A stretch of DNA of 64,000 bases from assembly GCA_014801785.1 (NCBI GenBank), contig JAAVDN010000003.1, positions 16,368 through 80,367 of the forward strand, given 5' to 3'. Positions within the stretch are counted from its first letter, which is position 1, and every line of letters starts with the position of its first letter. This DNA comes from Bacteroides sp. GTDB lineage: Bacteria; Bacteroidota; Bacteroidia; Bacteroidales; Muribaculaceae. A program made the translations under genes and the position numbers. Below, one piece after another: positions 1 through 7,065 of the stretch. The notes beneath the pieces are model-generated. The model saw nothing but the letters and a program-made list of their open reading frames with translations. It made no database searches and was not told the origin of the DNA.

Positions 1-24
1 CCCTCACCCTATTACCTGACAACC

Positions 25-1737
25 ATGAAACATCCTCAACCGATTCTTCCCCTTATCTTTACCATCATATTGACTCTCGCCTCCTGCGGACAGAGGAGAG
101 CCGGAGGCTTCGCCGACATGAAATGGGAGCCTTTAGGCAGAGAAGCCGATTCACTGAACCTCCTTCTCGAAAGTCGGTTTTATGACGCCGACCCTTATGA
201 CAGTATCCGGATGCTCATTGAGCGGCTTGAAAGCGCCCCTGTCTCCAAGGATGCAGGACGTCGGCGTCTCACGTCCCGCGTAGCGTTCTGGAAAACGCGT
301 CTTGCCGAACGCGAGAGGGGCACACCGGAAGCTGACTCCCTGCTGCGCGTGGCGTTTGAGCTTACCGACTCCGCGGCTTCCCCATATACATATAATCGGC
401 TGTTGACTATTCGCGAATCGATAGACTCCGATTCAGCAACTCTTCGTATGTCGCGCCTAATGGAGAGCCTCCGGTATTATCAGAGTGTGGGAGACCAGGC
501 GATGGAGGGGGCGACCTCCATTCTCATTGCCCATGCCCTCGCTGACTCATATCAGCTTGATTTCGCCCTTGAATATTTCTTACGTGCCGACTCACTTCAT
601 CATCTCTCCGGCCTCGACAAATATGTGTCTAAAAACCGTATCAACAGATGCTCGATATTATACAAGATGGGAAACAAGGCAGGTGGAGACTCTCTTATGA
701 GCGTAATGCTTGCTGACCCGGATATACGTAAGGATCCTTTGGCATATAACACTGTGTTGCGCAACTCCTATATCTTCAGCAATAATTTCGAAAGGCTCAA
801 AGAGGGAGCGGAGCAGATGATGACAATCGACTCCACCTCTCCGCGCAACGCGGTCTATGATATCCTGTTGGGTCAGCATTACCGTAAGGAAGGCAACGAT
901 CCGGAAGCCGATATCCATACCAGACGCGCGTTCGCCAAGCTGGACAGGATTGCGGATCAGGAGCTGCGTTGCGCAATCCTGCGGGATATGGTGACGACCC
1001 TTCGCCATGAGGGACTGTCTGACAGCGCTTCGCGCCTTCAGGAGCAGTATATCGATGAGTTCGAAAAACTTACCGATATGCGTCAGCCACGCGAGATGGC
1101 ACATCTGCACACACTCCAGATTGTCACGCGATACGAGATGGAGAGCGCCGCCGCCAGGAGCTACTATGTAGTCCGGATGCTTATCCTCTCTATCATCCTG
1201 GTGCTGGTGGGTAGTGTGGGTATCCTGCTCTTAGTCAAGGCGCGTCAGCGCCACCGTCTGCAACAACAGCGGATTATTCTCGACAGGGTGCAGTCTCAAC
1301 TTGAAAAAGAGGAGCATCAAAGGCAGTATCTGGCCCTTTCGATAGCTATGGAAGAGACGGATCGTCATCTGGAACAGATACGTGAACAGATCGAAACGCT
1401 GAATAAGGAGGGAAAGGTCAGTTACACGGAGATGACGAGTGTCAGACAGGTGCTCCAGCAGCATGCCAACAACCGGGATGACTGGAAGCAGTTCAATGAG
1501 CTCTTCAGCAAAGCCCACCCGATGTTCGACAAGAACCTCAGCGAGCGATACCCGGGACTTTCCGAAGGACAACGTAAACTTGCCGTCTATATCTACACCG
1601 GAATGAACAATAAACAGATAGCGCAGTTCCTGAACGTTCGTCCCGAGTCCGTAAAACAGGCGCGCTGGCGCCTGCGCGTAAAAATGGGACTCAGTTCCGA
1701 CGAATCTCTCGAAGAGTCTCTCCGCTGCCTCGCCTGA
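25..1737 (+). CDS. Membrane-anchored TPR protein with C-terminal LuxR-like helix-turn-helix
   Basis: 570 aa. The N-terminus is a lipoprotein-type signal with lipobox LASC (Cys21). Residues about 30-370 are helical and TPR-like. A hydrophobic membrane segment lies at about 382-404, followed by a basic, Gln/Glu-rich coiled coil to about 480. The C-terminus (about 515-560) reads as a LuxR/GerE-like helix-turn-helix (LSEGQRKLAVYIYTGMNNKQ, then IAQFLNVRPESVKQARWRLR). This is the common Bacteroidetes layout of periplasmic TPR sensor, one membrane pass and cytoplasmic DNA-binding domain. The ligand and targets are unknown. A second gene of the same design follows, then a block of secreted proteins, so local control of that block is plausible but inferred. 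The start is the ATG that gives an intact signal peptide. Confidence 0.8.
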   Translation: MKHPQPILPLIFTIILTLASCGQRRAGGFADMKWEPLGREADSLNLLLESRFYDADPYDSIRMLIERLESAPVSKDAGRRRLTSRVAFWKTRLAERERGTPEADSLLRVAFELTDSAASPYTYNRLLTIRESIDSDSATLRMSRLMESLRYYQSVGDQAMEGATSILIAHALADSYQLDFALEYFLRADSLHHLSGLDKYVSKNRINRCSILYKMGNKAGGDSLMSVMLADPDIRKDPLAYNTVLRNSYIFSNNFERLKEGAEQMMTIDSTSPRNAVYDILLGQHYRKEGNDPEADIHTRRAFAKLDRIADQELRCAILRDMVTTLRHEGLSDSASRLQEQYIDEFEKLTDMRQPREMAHLHTLQIVTRYEMESAAARSYYVVRMLILSIILVLVGSVGILLLVKARQRHRLQQQRIILDRVQSQLEKEEHQRQYLALSIAMEETDRHLEQIREQIETLNKEGKVSYTEMTSVRQVLQQHANNRDDWKQFNELFSKAHPMFDKNLSERYPGLSEGQRKLAVYIYTGMNNKQIAQFLNVRPESVKQARWRLRVKMGLSSDESLEESLRCLA

Positions 1738-1875
1738 CCCTCAAACAAGGCAACGGAGAGCTACGCACATACACTACAAACACTCCCGCCTCGCGCCAAT
1801 AGTATGCTCATTTATTTTTACCAGCTACTAAATAATTTTATTACCCGATTAATGGGACTTTTTCAAAAGAATCAC

Positions 1876-1883
1876 TATCTTTG
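1876..1883 (+). promoter_or_regulatory. Bacteroidetes-type -7 box before the second TPR regulator
   Basis: TATCTTTG matches the TAnnTTTG consensus, 37 nt before the ATG at 1921. The -33 element is not clear. Confidence 0.45.
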
Positions 1884-1920
1884 ACATCGAATTTCTATTG
1901 GAAGAATAAAACCTGACGAC

Positions 1921-3576
1921 ATGAGAAAACACAGTGCCATATATAATATTCCGCTACTCGCTATCTTCATTCTACTGGAAGTCCTGACGATCGGTTGTGG
2001 ACGTAGGAGCGAGATTCTATGTACGCTGGATCTCGCCGAGCAGCTTATGGACGAGCGGGCCGACTCCGCTCTCGCTATCCTCGACACCATCGACCCGACC
2101 CACCTCCGCACAGATGAAGAGCACGCCCTCTACGGCCTGCTCTACACTCAGGCGCTTGCTAAAAACTGGCTCCCGTTACCCCCCGACACGCTAATAGCCC
2201 GTTCGACCGCATACTATGAAGAGAAGGGAGATCGGTTGCGTTACGCAAAATCTAACTACTACCAAGGACGTACCTATTATAAGAACGCGGATTATACGCG
2301 TTCTATACTCTGCTACCTTAAAACAAAGGTAACGGCTGAGCAAGATAGCCTTTTCTTTTGGGCCGGGTTAGGTTGTCGAGGTATGGCTGACGTATACGAA
2401 CAGACTCAGAATTTCGCCGACATGAAAATTTATGCAGAAAAGAGCCTGAAATATTTTAAGAAAAGTGGTAAAATTATATATATAGATCGTGCTGTCATTG
2501 ATTATGCACGTGCGTTATGTTATACACAGGAATATATGGCTTCAAACAATCTTCTTTTTGAATTGATCGAAGAGAAAGATTCTATTAAAGATGTGGATTT
2601 GCTAAATTATGCCTATGCTGTTATCGCTAATAATTTGAATAATCAGCGAATGTACTCTGAAGCACTTCCCTGGCATGAAAAGATAATAAAGTCAGCAAGA
2701 GCCAATGCTGATGATTCCCTACGATATGCCTTTAATTTACTGGCAAATTTTAAAATAGATCAGGCACAAGAGATATTAGATAAAGTCAGCAAAAGGGATA
2801 GTAGAGTCGCTCATATCACCAAAGTCTATCTGACAGCTGAAAAAGGAAATTTTAAAGAGGCTTATAATGAATACCATAAGTATATACTGAATTTAGATAC
2901 TCTAACTATTCCTGCCAGTGTCGCTAATATATCAGGTATTATAGATGAGTACTATAATTATCGACTTGCTGTTTCCAGAGTAGAAAAAGAAAAAAACAAT
3001 ATTATTCATTGGTTAATCTTTACATTAGTACTTCTTCTTTCCAGTATTATTATATATATTTTTTTTCGTAATAATTCTCGACTTAAAGATACTATAAAAA
3101 TCCATATTGACGCTTTGGATTTACTAAAAAAGAAAATCCGGCGTCAGAAATTTCTGGTAACTAATACTTCAGAATTAGATAAATTCCATTTTGCCATTCT
3201 TGAAAAAGGAGGACAAGAGTTATTCATCTACAACGATGCAAAGGATGCAATAAAAAATTTGAAAAAAGATGTGAATCAATGTCTGACCAAATATATTGAA
3301 GAGAAACAATTATTAGAATATTTACATCAAATTCTAAATGAAAGGTACGATGGTGTTGTAGATAATTTAAAGAGAGATATTCCTACTTTAAAACAAGCAG
3401 ATATTAATTTATTCATTCTATCAGTCCTAAACTTCACTGCTAAAGCAATTGCGGGCTATCTTGAAGTTGATGACGTAGATTTGGTCTATGGGCGTAAGAA
3501 ACGACTTAAGAAAAAGATAAAGAATCTCCCAGAGGAAAGAAGAGACCTATATCTTAGATTTTTCACAACCGATTGA
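1921..3576 (+). CDS. Second membrane-anchored TPR/HTH-like regulator, with a composition break inside
   Basis: 551 aa. It has a lipoprotein-type signal with lipobox TIGC (Cys26), a TPR-like helical region at about 40-355, a membrane segment at about 361-382 (rich in Leu/Ile/Ser) and a charged cytoplasmic region. The C-terminal block at about 495-545 (LKQADINLFILSVLNFTAKA and following) resembles the degenerate helix-turn-helix found at this place in the family. The layout matches the gene just upstream, so the two are probably paralogues. The first ~420 bp are GC-rich like the neighbours, whereas from about position 2340 to the stop the gene is strongly AT-rich with a different codon choice. 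This suggests a hybrid gene or imported 3' part. Target genes are unknown; the secreted cluster that follows is the obvious candidate. Confidence 0.72.
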   Translation: MRKHSAIYNIPLLAIFILLEVLTIGCGRRSEILCTLDLAEQLMDERADSALAILDTIDPTHLRTDEEHALYGLLYTQALAKNWLPLPPDTLIARSTAYYEEKGDRLRYAKSNYYQGRTYYKNADYTRSILCYLKTKVTAEQDSLFFWAGLGCRGMADVYEQTQNFADMKIYAEKSLKYFKKSGKIIYIDRAVIDYARALCYTQEYMASNNLLFELIEEKDSIKDVDLLNYAYAVIANNLNNQRMYSEALPWHEKIIKSARANADDSLRYAFNLLANFKIDQAQEILDKVSKRDSRVAHITKVYLTAEKGNFKEAYNEYHKYILNLDTLTIPASVANISGIIDEYYNYRLAVSRVEKEKNNIIHWLIFTLVLLLSSIIIYIFFRNNSRLKDTIKIHIDALDLLKKKIRRQKFLVTNTSELDKFHFAILEKGGQELFIYNDAKDAIKNLKKDVNQCLTKYIEEKQLLEYLHQILNERYDGVVDNLKRDIPTLKQADINLFILSVLNFTAKAIAGYLEVDDVDLVYGRKKRLKKKIKNLPEERRDLYLRFFTTD

Positions 3577-3608
3577 AGTCCTAATTCACCGACCTACGCC
3601 TGCTTGCT

Positions 3609-3674
3609 CATACCCTGTTTGACTGTACGGCGCCTACCTCGTGAGGTAGGCGCCGTACAGTCAAACAGGGTATG
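3609..3674. repeat. Perfect inverted repeat, 32-bp arms, 2-nt loop
   Basis: Arms 3609-3640 and 3643-3674 are exactly complementary, separated by GT. It lies 32 bp after the preceding stop codon. No T-run follows on the plus strand, so it is not a textbook intrinsic terminator, although it could serve as a bidirectional one. A second palindrome of this kind is at 6943-7022. Confidence 0.9.
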
Positions 3675-3890
3675 GTATATATAGGGAGCTACAACGTTTT
3701 ATCGATTAATCCTAACCAAAAAGCCGAGCAACTATTAAAAAAGACAGATATTTTGTTATTTTTATATCATATCCTACTCATAATCACTACATTGATAAAT
3801 ACAAAAAGACAGATGGTTCTTGTTAAAAGACCATAAAACAACTCTACCTTTTTCCTAATTTTGTCCTCGATAACCATTAAGTAACGCCTT
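3675..3890. other. AT-rich intergenic stretch with a 12-nt direct repeat
   Basis: No gene is seen between the palindrome and the ATG at 3891. The stretch is AT-rich and carries AAAAAGACAGAT twice (about 3738-3749 and 3803-3814), possibly a regulator-binding pair. The promoter of the following secreted-protein genes should lie here, but I see no confident TAnnTTTG box. Confidence 0.4.
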
Positions 3891-4283
3891 ATGATAAAAA
3901 AACTTATTATTGTATTATCCTTGGCTCTATCGGCCCTAATAGGATATGCCGGGGACGATAAGAATAAGGGTCAACTTCCTACCGACTCCACCAGTCTTAG
4001 GAGTCGGTTGCCTCCTCCAGTAAATGTAGGAAGGCCGGATTCCTTTTCTAGTTCTCCCATAGTATGCTCCTATGGACCCGGATTCCTTGAACTCGCGCTC
4101 CCGCACGGAGTGCAGTACATCAAGGTGCGCATCTTCAACTCCTTGCAGGACTGGACCGGAATGGTGACAGTCGAGCAACCCCGTGTGGAAATCCCGTTGT
4201 TTACCGGAGAATGCAGAATTATCTGCTGGACGGACGATAACCGTCAGTACTTCGGGAAACTTAACTTTCCGAACTATCGGTAA
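3891..4283 (+). CDS. Small secreted protein, DUF3244-like
   Basis: 130 aa with a classical signal peptide (basic MIKK, hydrophobic to about residue 20). The mature part has a polar, Pro-rich linker and then one beta-rich domain (about 50-128) whose pattern resembles DUF3244-type Bacteroidales secreted domains: a short strand after the linker, a central 'ylkVrIfNslQdwtG' segment and a final 'r.icWtDdnrqYfGkL'. The assignment is by pattern only. It opens a run of same-strand secreted genes and is followed at 57 bp by the next one. Function unknown. Confidence 0.6.
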   Translation: MIKKLIIVLSLALSALIGYAGDDKNKGQLPTDSTSLRSRLPPPVNVGRPDSFSSSPIVCSYGPGFLELALPHGVQYIKVRIFNSLQDWTGMVTVEQPRVEIPLFTGECRIICWTDDNRQYFGKLNFPNYR

Positions 4284-4339
4284 TCATTAATCTCATTTTT
4301 AACTGAGAGGCTTCTTAAGTCTTTCCAAAATCTAATCTC

Positions 4340-4588
4340 ATGAAGAAACTCCTTCTGATTCTCAGCTTATTCCTAAGCTGCTTATGCGTGCCGATTTCGG
4401 CACAGACTGTGCACAAAGTTACCTTGGAAACAGCGCTTCAACTCGCCAAGAACAAGTTTTCCGACCAGGACTATGATTACTATCAGGTTCAGGATAACTC
4501 TACAAGCGTATGGACCATCTTTATCGATGCAGATCCCGGCGCCAACTGGGAGCACGATTGTTACATCTATACTGTGCAGAGCCGATGA
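4340..4588 (+). CDS. Short secreted protein, N-terminal half of a mini-paralogue of the C13 protease
   Basis: 82 aa with a clear signal peptide (to about AQ, residue 22). The mature ~60 aa match the region just after the signal of the cysteine protease at 7066: both have a 'sTSvWtiF.D..PGA.WEHD..I..VQ' block (here PGANWEHDCYIYTVQ, there PGADWEHDAVIHRVQ). The frame stops at TGA 4586-4588, which overlaps an ATG at 4585 in the -1 frame that opens the next coding piece. Either the two are translationally coupled (ATGA overlap) or this is one gene broken by a single-base change. The homologous stretch in the protease probably acts as a pro-region; that role is inferred from its position only. Confidence 0.6.
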   Translation: MKKLLLILSLFLSCLCVPISAQTVHKVTLETALQLAKNKFSDQDYDYYQVQDNSTSVWTIFIDADPGANWEHDCYIYTVQSR

Positions 4589-4905
4589 CCTACTCAGCTA
4601 CAGCATACTACGAAGACGGAACCATGGCGACCGGTTCTATTACCATCGAAGCTTCTACAGGAATCGAATCTTGGCAAATTGCGAACGACCGACAGAAAAT
4701 ATTCGTCAAGTTGTTTGGCAATATCCCTGGAAATGCCTATATTTGCCTCATATCCCTCGCCGACGGCAACAATCGGCCTTCGGAAGCAGACCATACGTCT
4801 TCAAACACGCGCTCCATTGATATATCAGACCTCCCCTCCGGTAACTATGCGGTTACATATATCATTGATGGCGTGACTATCGACCAAAAGAAGATTCAGC
4901 TCTAA
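4585..4905 (+). CDS. C-terminal part of the mini-paralogue, in the -1 frame
   Basis: 106 aa from the ATG at 4585, overlapping the previous stop as ATGA; there is no signal peptide of its own. The protein continues the kind of sequence expected after the upstream piece and ends in a beta-rich tail (NYAVTYIIDGVTIDQKKIQL) similar to the end of the C13 protease (IVISSVLDGHRIVLGKRLM). The combined 4340-4905 product would therefore carry the N- and C-terminal parts of the protease without the catalytic domain. Without its own signal peptide this part would stay in the cytoplasm unless it is fused by frameshifting, which favours a frameshifted single gene or an assembly error. Confidence 0.5.
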   Translation: MTYSATAYYEDGTMATGSITIEASTGIESWQIANDRQKIFVKLFGNIPGNAYICLISLADGNNRPSEADHTSSNTRSIDISDLPSGNYAVTYIIDGVTIDQKKIQL

Positions 4906-4914
4906 TGTTAACCT

Positions 4915-4943
4915 TTCGGGAAGGGTTTGAAACCCTTCCCGAA
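4915..4943. repeat. Perfect intergenic palindrome, 14-bp arms
   Basis: TTCGGGAAGGGTTT, one G, then the exact complement. It lies 10 nt after the stop at 4905 and is followed by AT-rich sequence with a short T-run (4953-4957). It may be a weak terminator or an mRNA-stabilising hairpin. Confidence 0.75.
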
Positions 4944-4965
4944 TATAGAAAATCTTTTTACACCT

Positions 4966-6174
4966 ATGAAATTGAAATCTATTTACACCTTTTTCTGCCT
5001 TTCGCTCTTCGCTGCCAACGTTTTCGCAGTCGGTGGCGCTGAAATGACTCTCGGCCAGGAACTTCGCTCGTGCGCTAACGACAGAGAGATGCTCCGTCAG
5101 AAAATCGCGGACAGCCGCGATGCCATCAGCTTCACACTCGCTCCCGACGTTTCCGAATGGGAGGAGGGTAGCGGAGAAAAAAAACTGAATGTCACCGCTC
5201 CCGGCACTCTGAAAGAGCTGCTCGGCGAGGAGATGCTGACTGTAGAATCGCTCACGCTGACGGGGACTCTCAGCGAGAGTGACGTCACCACTCTTTGGCA
5301 AGCTTCCCTGAACGGCAAGCTTGCGGTCATCAATTTGACCGACGCGACCATTGAAGAAAACAGAATAGCCGACTCCGCCTTCTGGCATGCGGAAGATCAG
5401 ATCGTAGACGACAACGGCTCAGGATTTGTCAGTATCTGGTATCCTAAACTCAAGACAATCAAGTTTCCGGAAACTTTGGAAGAGATCGGAAAGGATGCTT
5501 TCTCATACTGTCACGCCCTCGAAGAGATAACCCTTCCATCTGCGTTACGCGAAATCGGCAAGTATTGCTTTTACAACTGCACCAGCCTGAGTAATCCCGC
5601 TTTGAATTTTCCCGAGGGGATAACCGAGATTCACGAAGGAACATTCCAGTATTGTCAGAAACTCGCCGGGGAGGTCTCGTTCCCCTCTTCCCTGCGCAAA
5701 ATCGAGAACTTCGCTTTCTACTCAACGAGATTTACCGACATCCATTTTTCGGAAGGTCTCGAAGAGATCGGAATGCAGGCATTAATAGGATGTTACAATC
5801 TAAAGAGTATCGTTTTTCCCGCGAGCCTGAAGAAATTGGGAGAAGAATCCTGCGGAAACTGGATCAGCCTGGAGAAAGCGTACTGCGCCGCATCTGTACC
5901 CCCCGTTTGCGAGGGTAATCCCTTCGGAGATGGAATGCAAACTCCGATCCTCTACGTTCCGGAAGGGACCGCCTCTCTCTATGCCGTAGCACCTGGCTGG
6001 GATTTCTTCAAGACCATCATCGACACCGAGCCTATCCCCGGGGCTTCATTAAACGGAATCTCCAAGACCGACCTCATCCCGGATAGCCGCGTTTTCAACC
6101 TTAACGGCATCGAGATAACCGAGCCTGAGATCGGCAAGATTTACATTAAAGGCGGTAAACTCATCAAGTTCTGA
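4966..6174 (+). CDS. Secreted BspA-type leucine-rich-repeat protein with sorting-like tail
   Basis: 402 aa from the ATG at 4966, chosen because it starts a clean signal peptide (MKLKSIYTFFCLSLFAANVFA); an upstream in-frame ATG at 4927 lies inside the palindrome and would bury the signal. Residues about 150-330 hold LRR_5/BspA repeats with the pattern 'LeeIgkdaFsyCxxLeeItLPssLreIgkycFynC'. The end (VFNLNGIEITEPEIGKIYIK) is a short Bacteroidales C-terminal sorting-like motif. BspA-like proteins are typically cell-surface adhesins or binding proteins; the ligand here is unknown. It sits in the middle of the secreted cluster, 61 bp after the preceding coding piece. Confidence 0.8.
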   Translation: MKLKSIYTFFCLSLFAANVFAVGGAEMTLGQELRSCANDREMLRQKIADSRDAISFTLAPDVSEWEEGSGEKKLNVTAPGTLKELLGEEMLTVESLTLTGTLSESDVTTLWQASLNGKLAVINLTDATIEENRIADSAFWHAEDQIVDDNGSGFVSIWYPKLKTIKFPETLEEIGKDAFSYCHALEEITLPSALREIGKYCFYNCTSLSNPALNFPEGITEIHEGTFQYCQKLAGEVSFPSSLRKIENFAFYSTRFTDIHFSEGLEEIGMQALIGCYNLKSIVFPASLKKLGEESCGNWISLEKAYCAASVPPVCEGNPFGDGMQTPILYVPEGTASLYAVAPGWDFFKTIIDTEPIPGASLNGISKTDLIPDSRVFNLNGIEITEPEIGKIYIKGGKLIKF

Positions 6175-6232
6175 CCGAACGAGAAGAATACTTACCTCAT
6201 TAATCCCGCTATCCAATCAAAAAACCACGCGT

Positions 6233-6922
6233 ATGAAGAAATTAAACTTTTTTGTAGCTTTGGCCGCAATGCTCATTTGCGGGTCCAATGGGAACGCCGA
6301 ACCGATCGAGCCGGTTTCGAGCGTGCAATCAGAATGCAAGGACGGCACACATACCCGCGCCTCGAATTATAAGGAATTAAACGGGACGGTCTCCTACCGG
6401 GACGGAGTGCTGACCCTCTCTGTCACTAACCTGACTGAAAACTGCTGCGCGGACCTGCAGGTAACCGCTGACGCCGACACTCCCGGCGAAATACATTTCG
6501 CCATCCTCGACAAGGCGGGGGCTCTTTGCGACTGCATCTGCCCCTTCGACATCGAATGCACCTATGAGGGAATCCTCACTGGTCATTACGAGGTCTTCCT
6601 GGAGTACGGACCCAAGGACATCCTGCTGGAGAAGGAGATCGACATCGAGGAGGGATGCAGCGTGACGCTTGACAAGCCCGCAGGAGTGGACAGCGTATCA
6701 TCCGCAGCTGACTCGCCGCTGAGCATGGGACGCGACCACGTGCTGACGGTCAACATGCAGGGTCAGACCGAGCTGGAGATATTCGACGCCGAAGGACGCC
6801 TGATGAGCGCCATGACGCTACAGGCTCCCGCCGAGGTGTCGCTCGCCACCCTCCCCGCAGGCCTATACCTCCTGCGCGCGACAACCGCCGATAATTCCGT
6901 AACGCTTCGGACCATTAAATAA
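6233..6922 (+). CDS. Secreted Cys-rich protein A with sorting-like tail
   Basis: 229 aa with a signal peptide (to about NGNA/E). The mature domain (about 30-140) is Cys-rich with spaced motifs SECKDG, NCCADL and CDCICPFDIEC, then 'Yegil.GhYeVfL'. This pattern occurs in uncharacterised Bacteroidales secreted proteins (CC...CxCxCxxD). From residue 132 the sequence is nearly identical at DNA level to the 3' end of the gene at 9690 (6626-6899 versus 10092-10365, about 14 differences), while the N-terminal domains are much less alike. The tail (LEIFDAEGRLMSAMTLQAP, then LPAGLYLLRATTADNSVTLR) is a type A sorting-like domain. No function is known; disulfides or metal binding are possible. Confidence 0.72.
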   Translation: MKKLNFFVALAAMLICGSNGNAEPIEPVSSVQSECKDGTHTRASNYKELNGTVSYRDGVLTLSVTNLTENCCADLQVTADADTPGEIHFAILDKAGALCDCICPFDIECTYEGILTGHYEVFLEYGPKDILLEKEIDIEEGCSVTLDKPAGVDSVSSAADSPLSMGRDHVLTVNMQGQTELEIFDAEGRLMSAMTLQAPAEVSLATLPAGLYLLRATTADNSVTLRTIK

Positions 6923-6942
6923 GTAAGTAGCTGCTAAAAATA

Positions 6943-7022
6943 AAACGCTATATGGGTAATTTTCATCTTGAGCCATAAAGCTTGCTTTATGGCTCAAGAT
7001 GAAAATTACCCATATAGCGTTT
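6943..7022. repeat. Perfect inverted repeat, 39-bp arms, 2-nt loop
   Basis: Arms 6943-6981 and 6984-7022 are exactly complementary with TT in the centre. It starts 20 nt after the stop of the Cys-rich gene and ends 43 nt before the C13 protease ATG. It is longer than ordinary terminators and has only TTTAG on the downstream side. Confidence 0.92.
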
Positions 7023-7065
7023 AGTTTCTGAAAACTACTTAGATAAAATCTGCAAACCTTAAATT

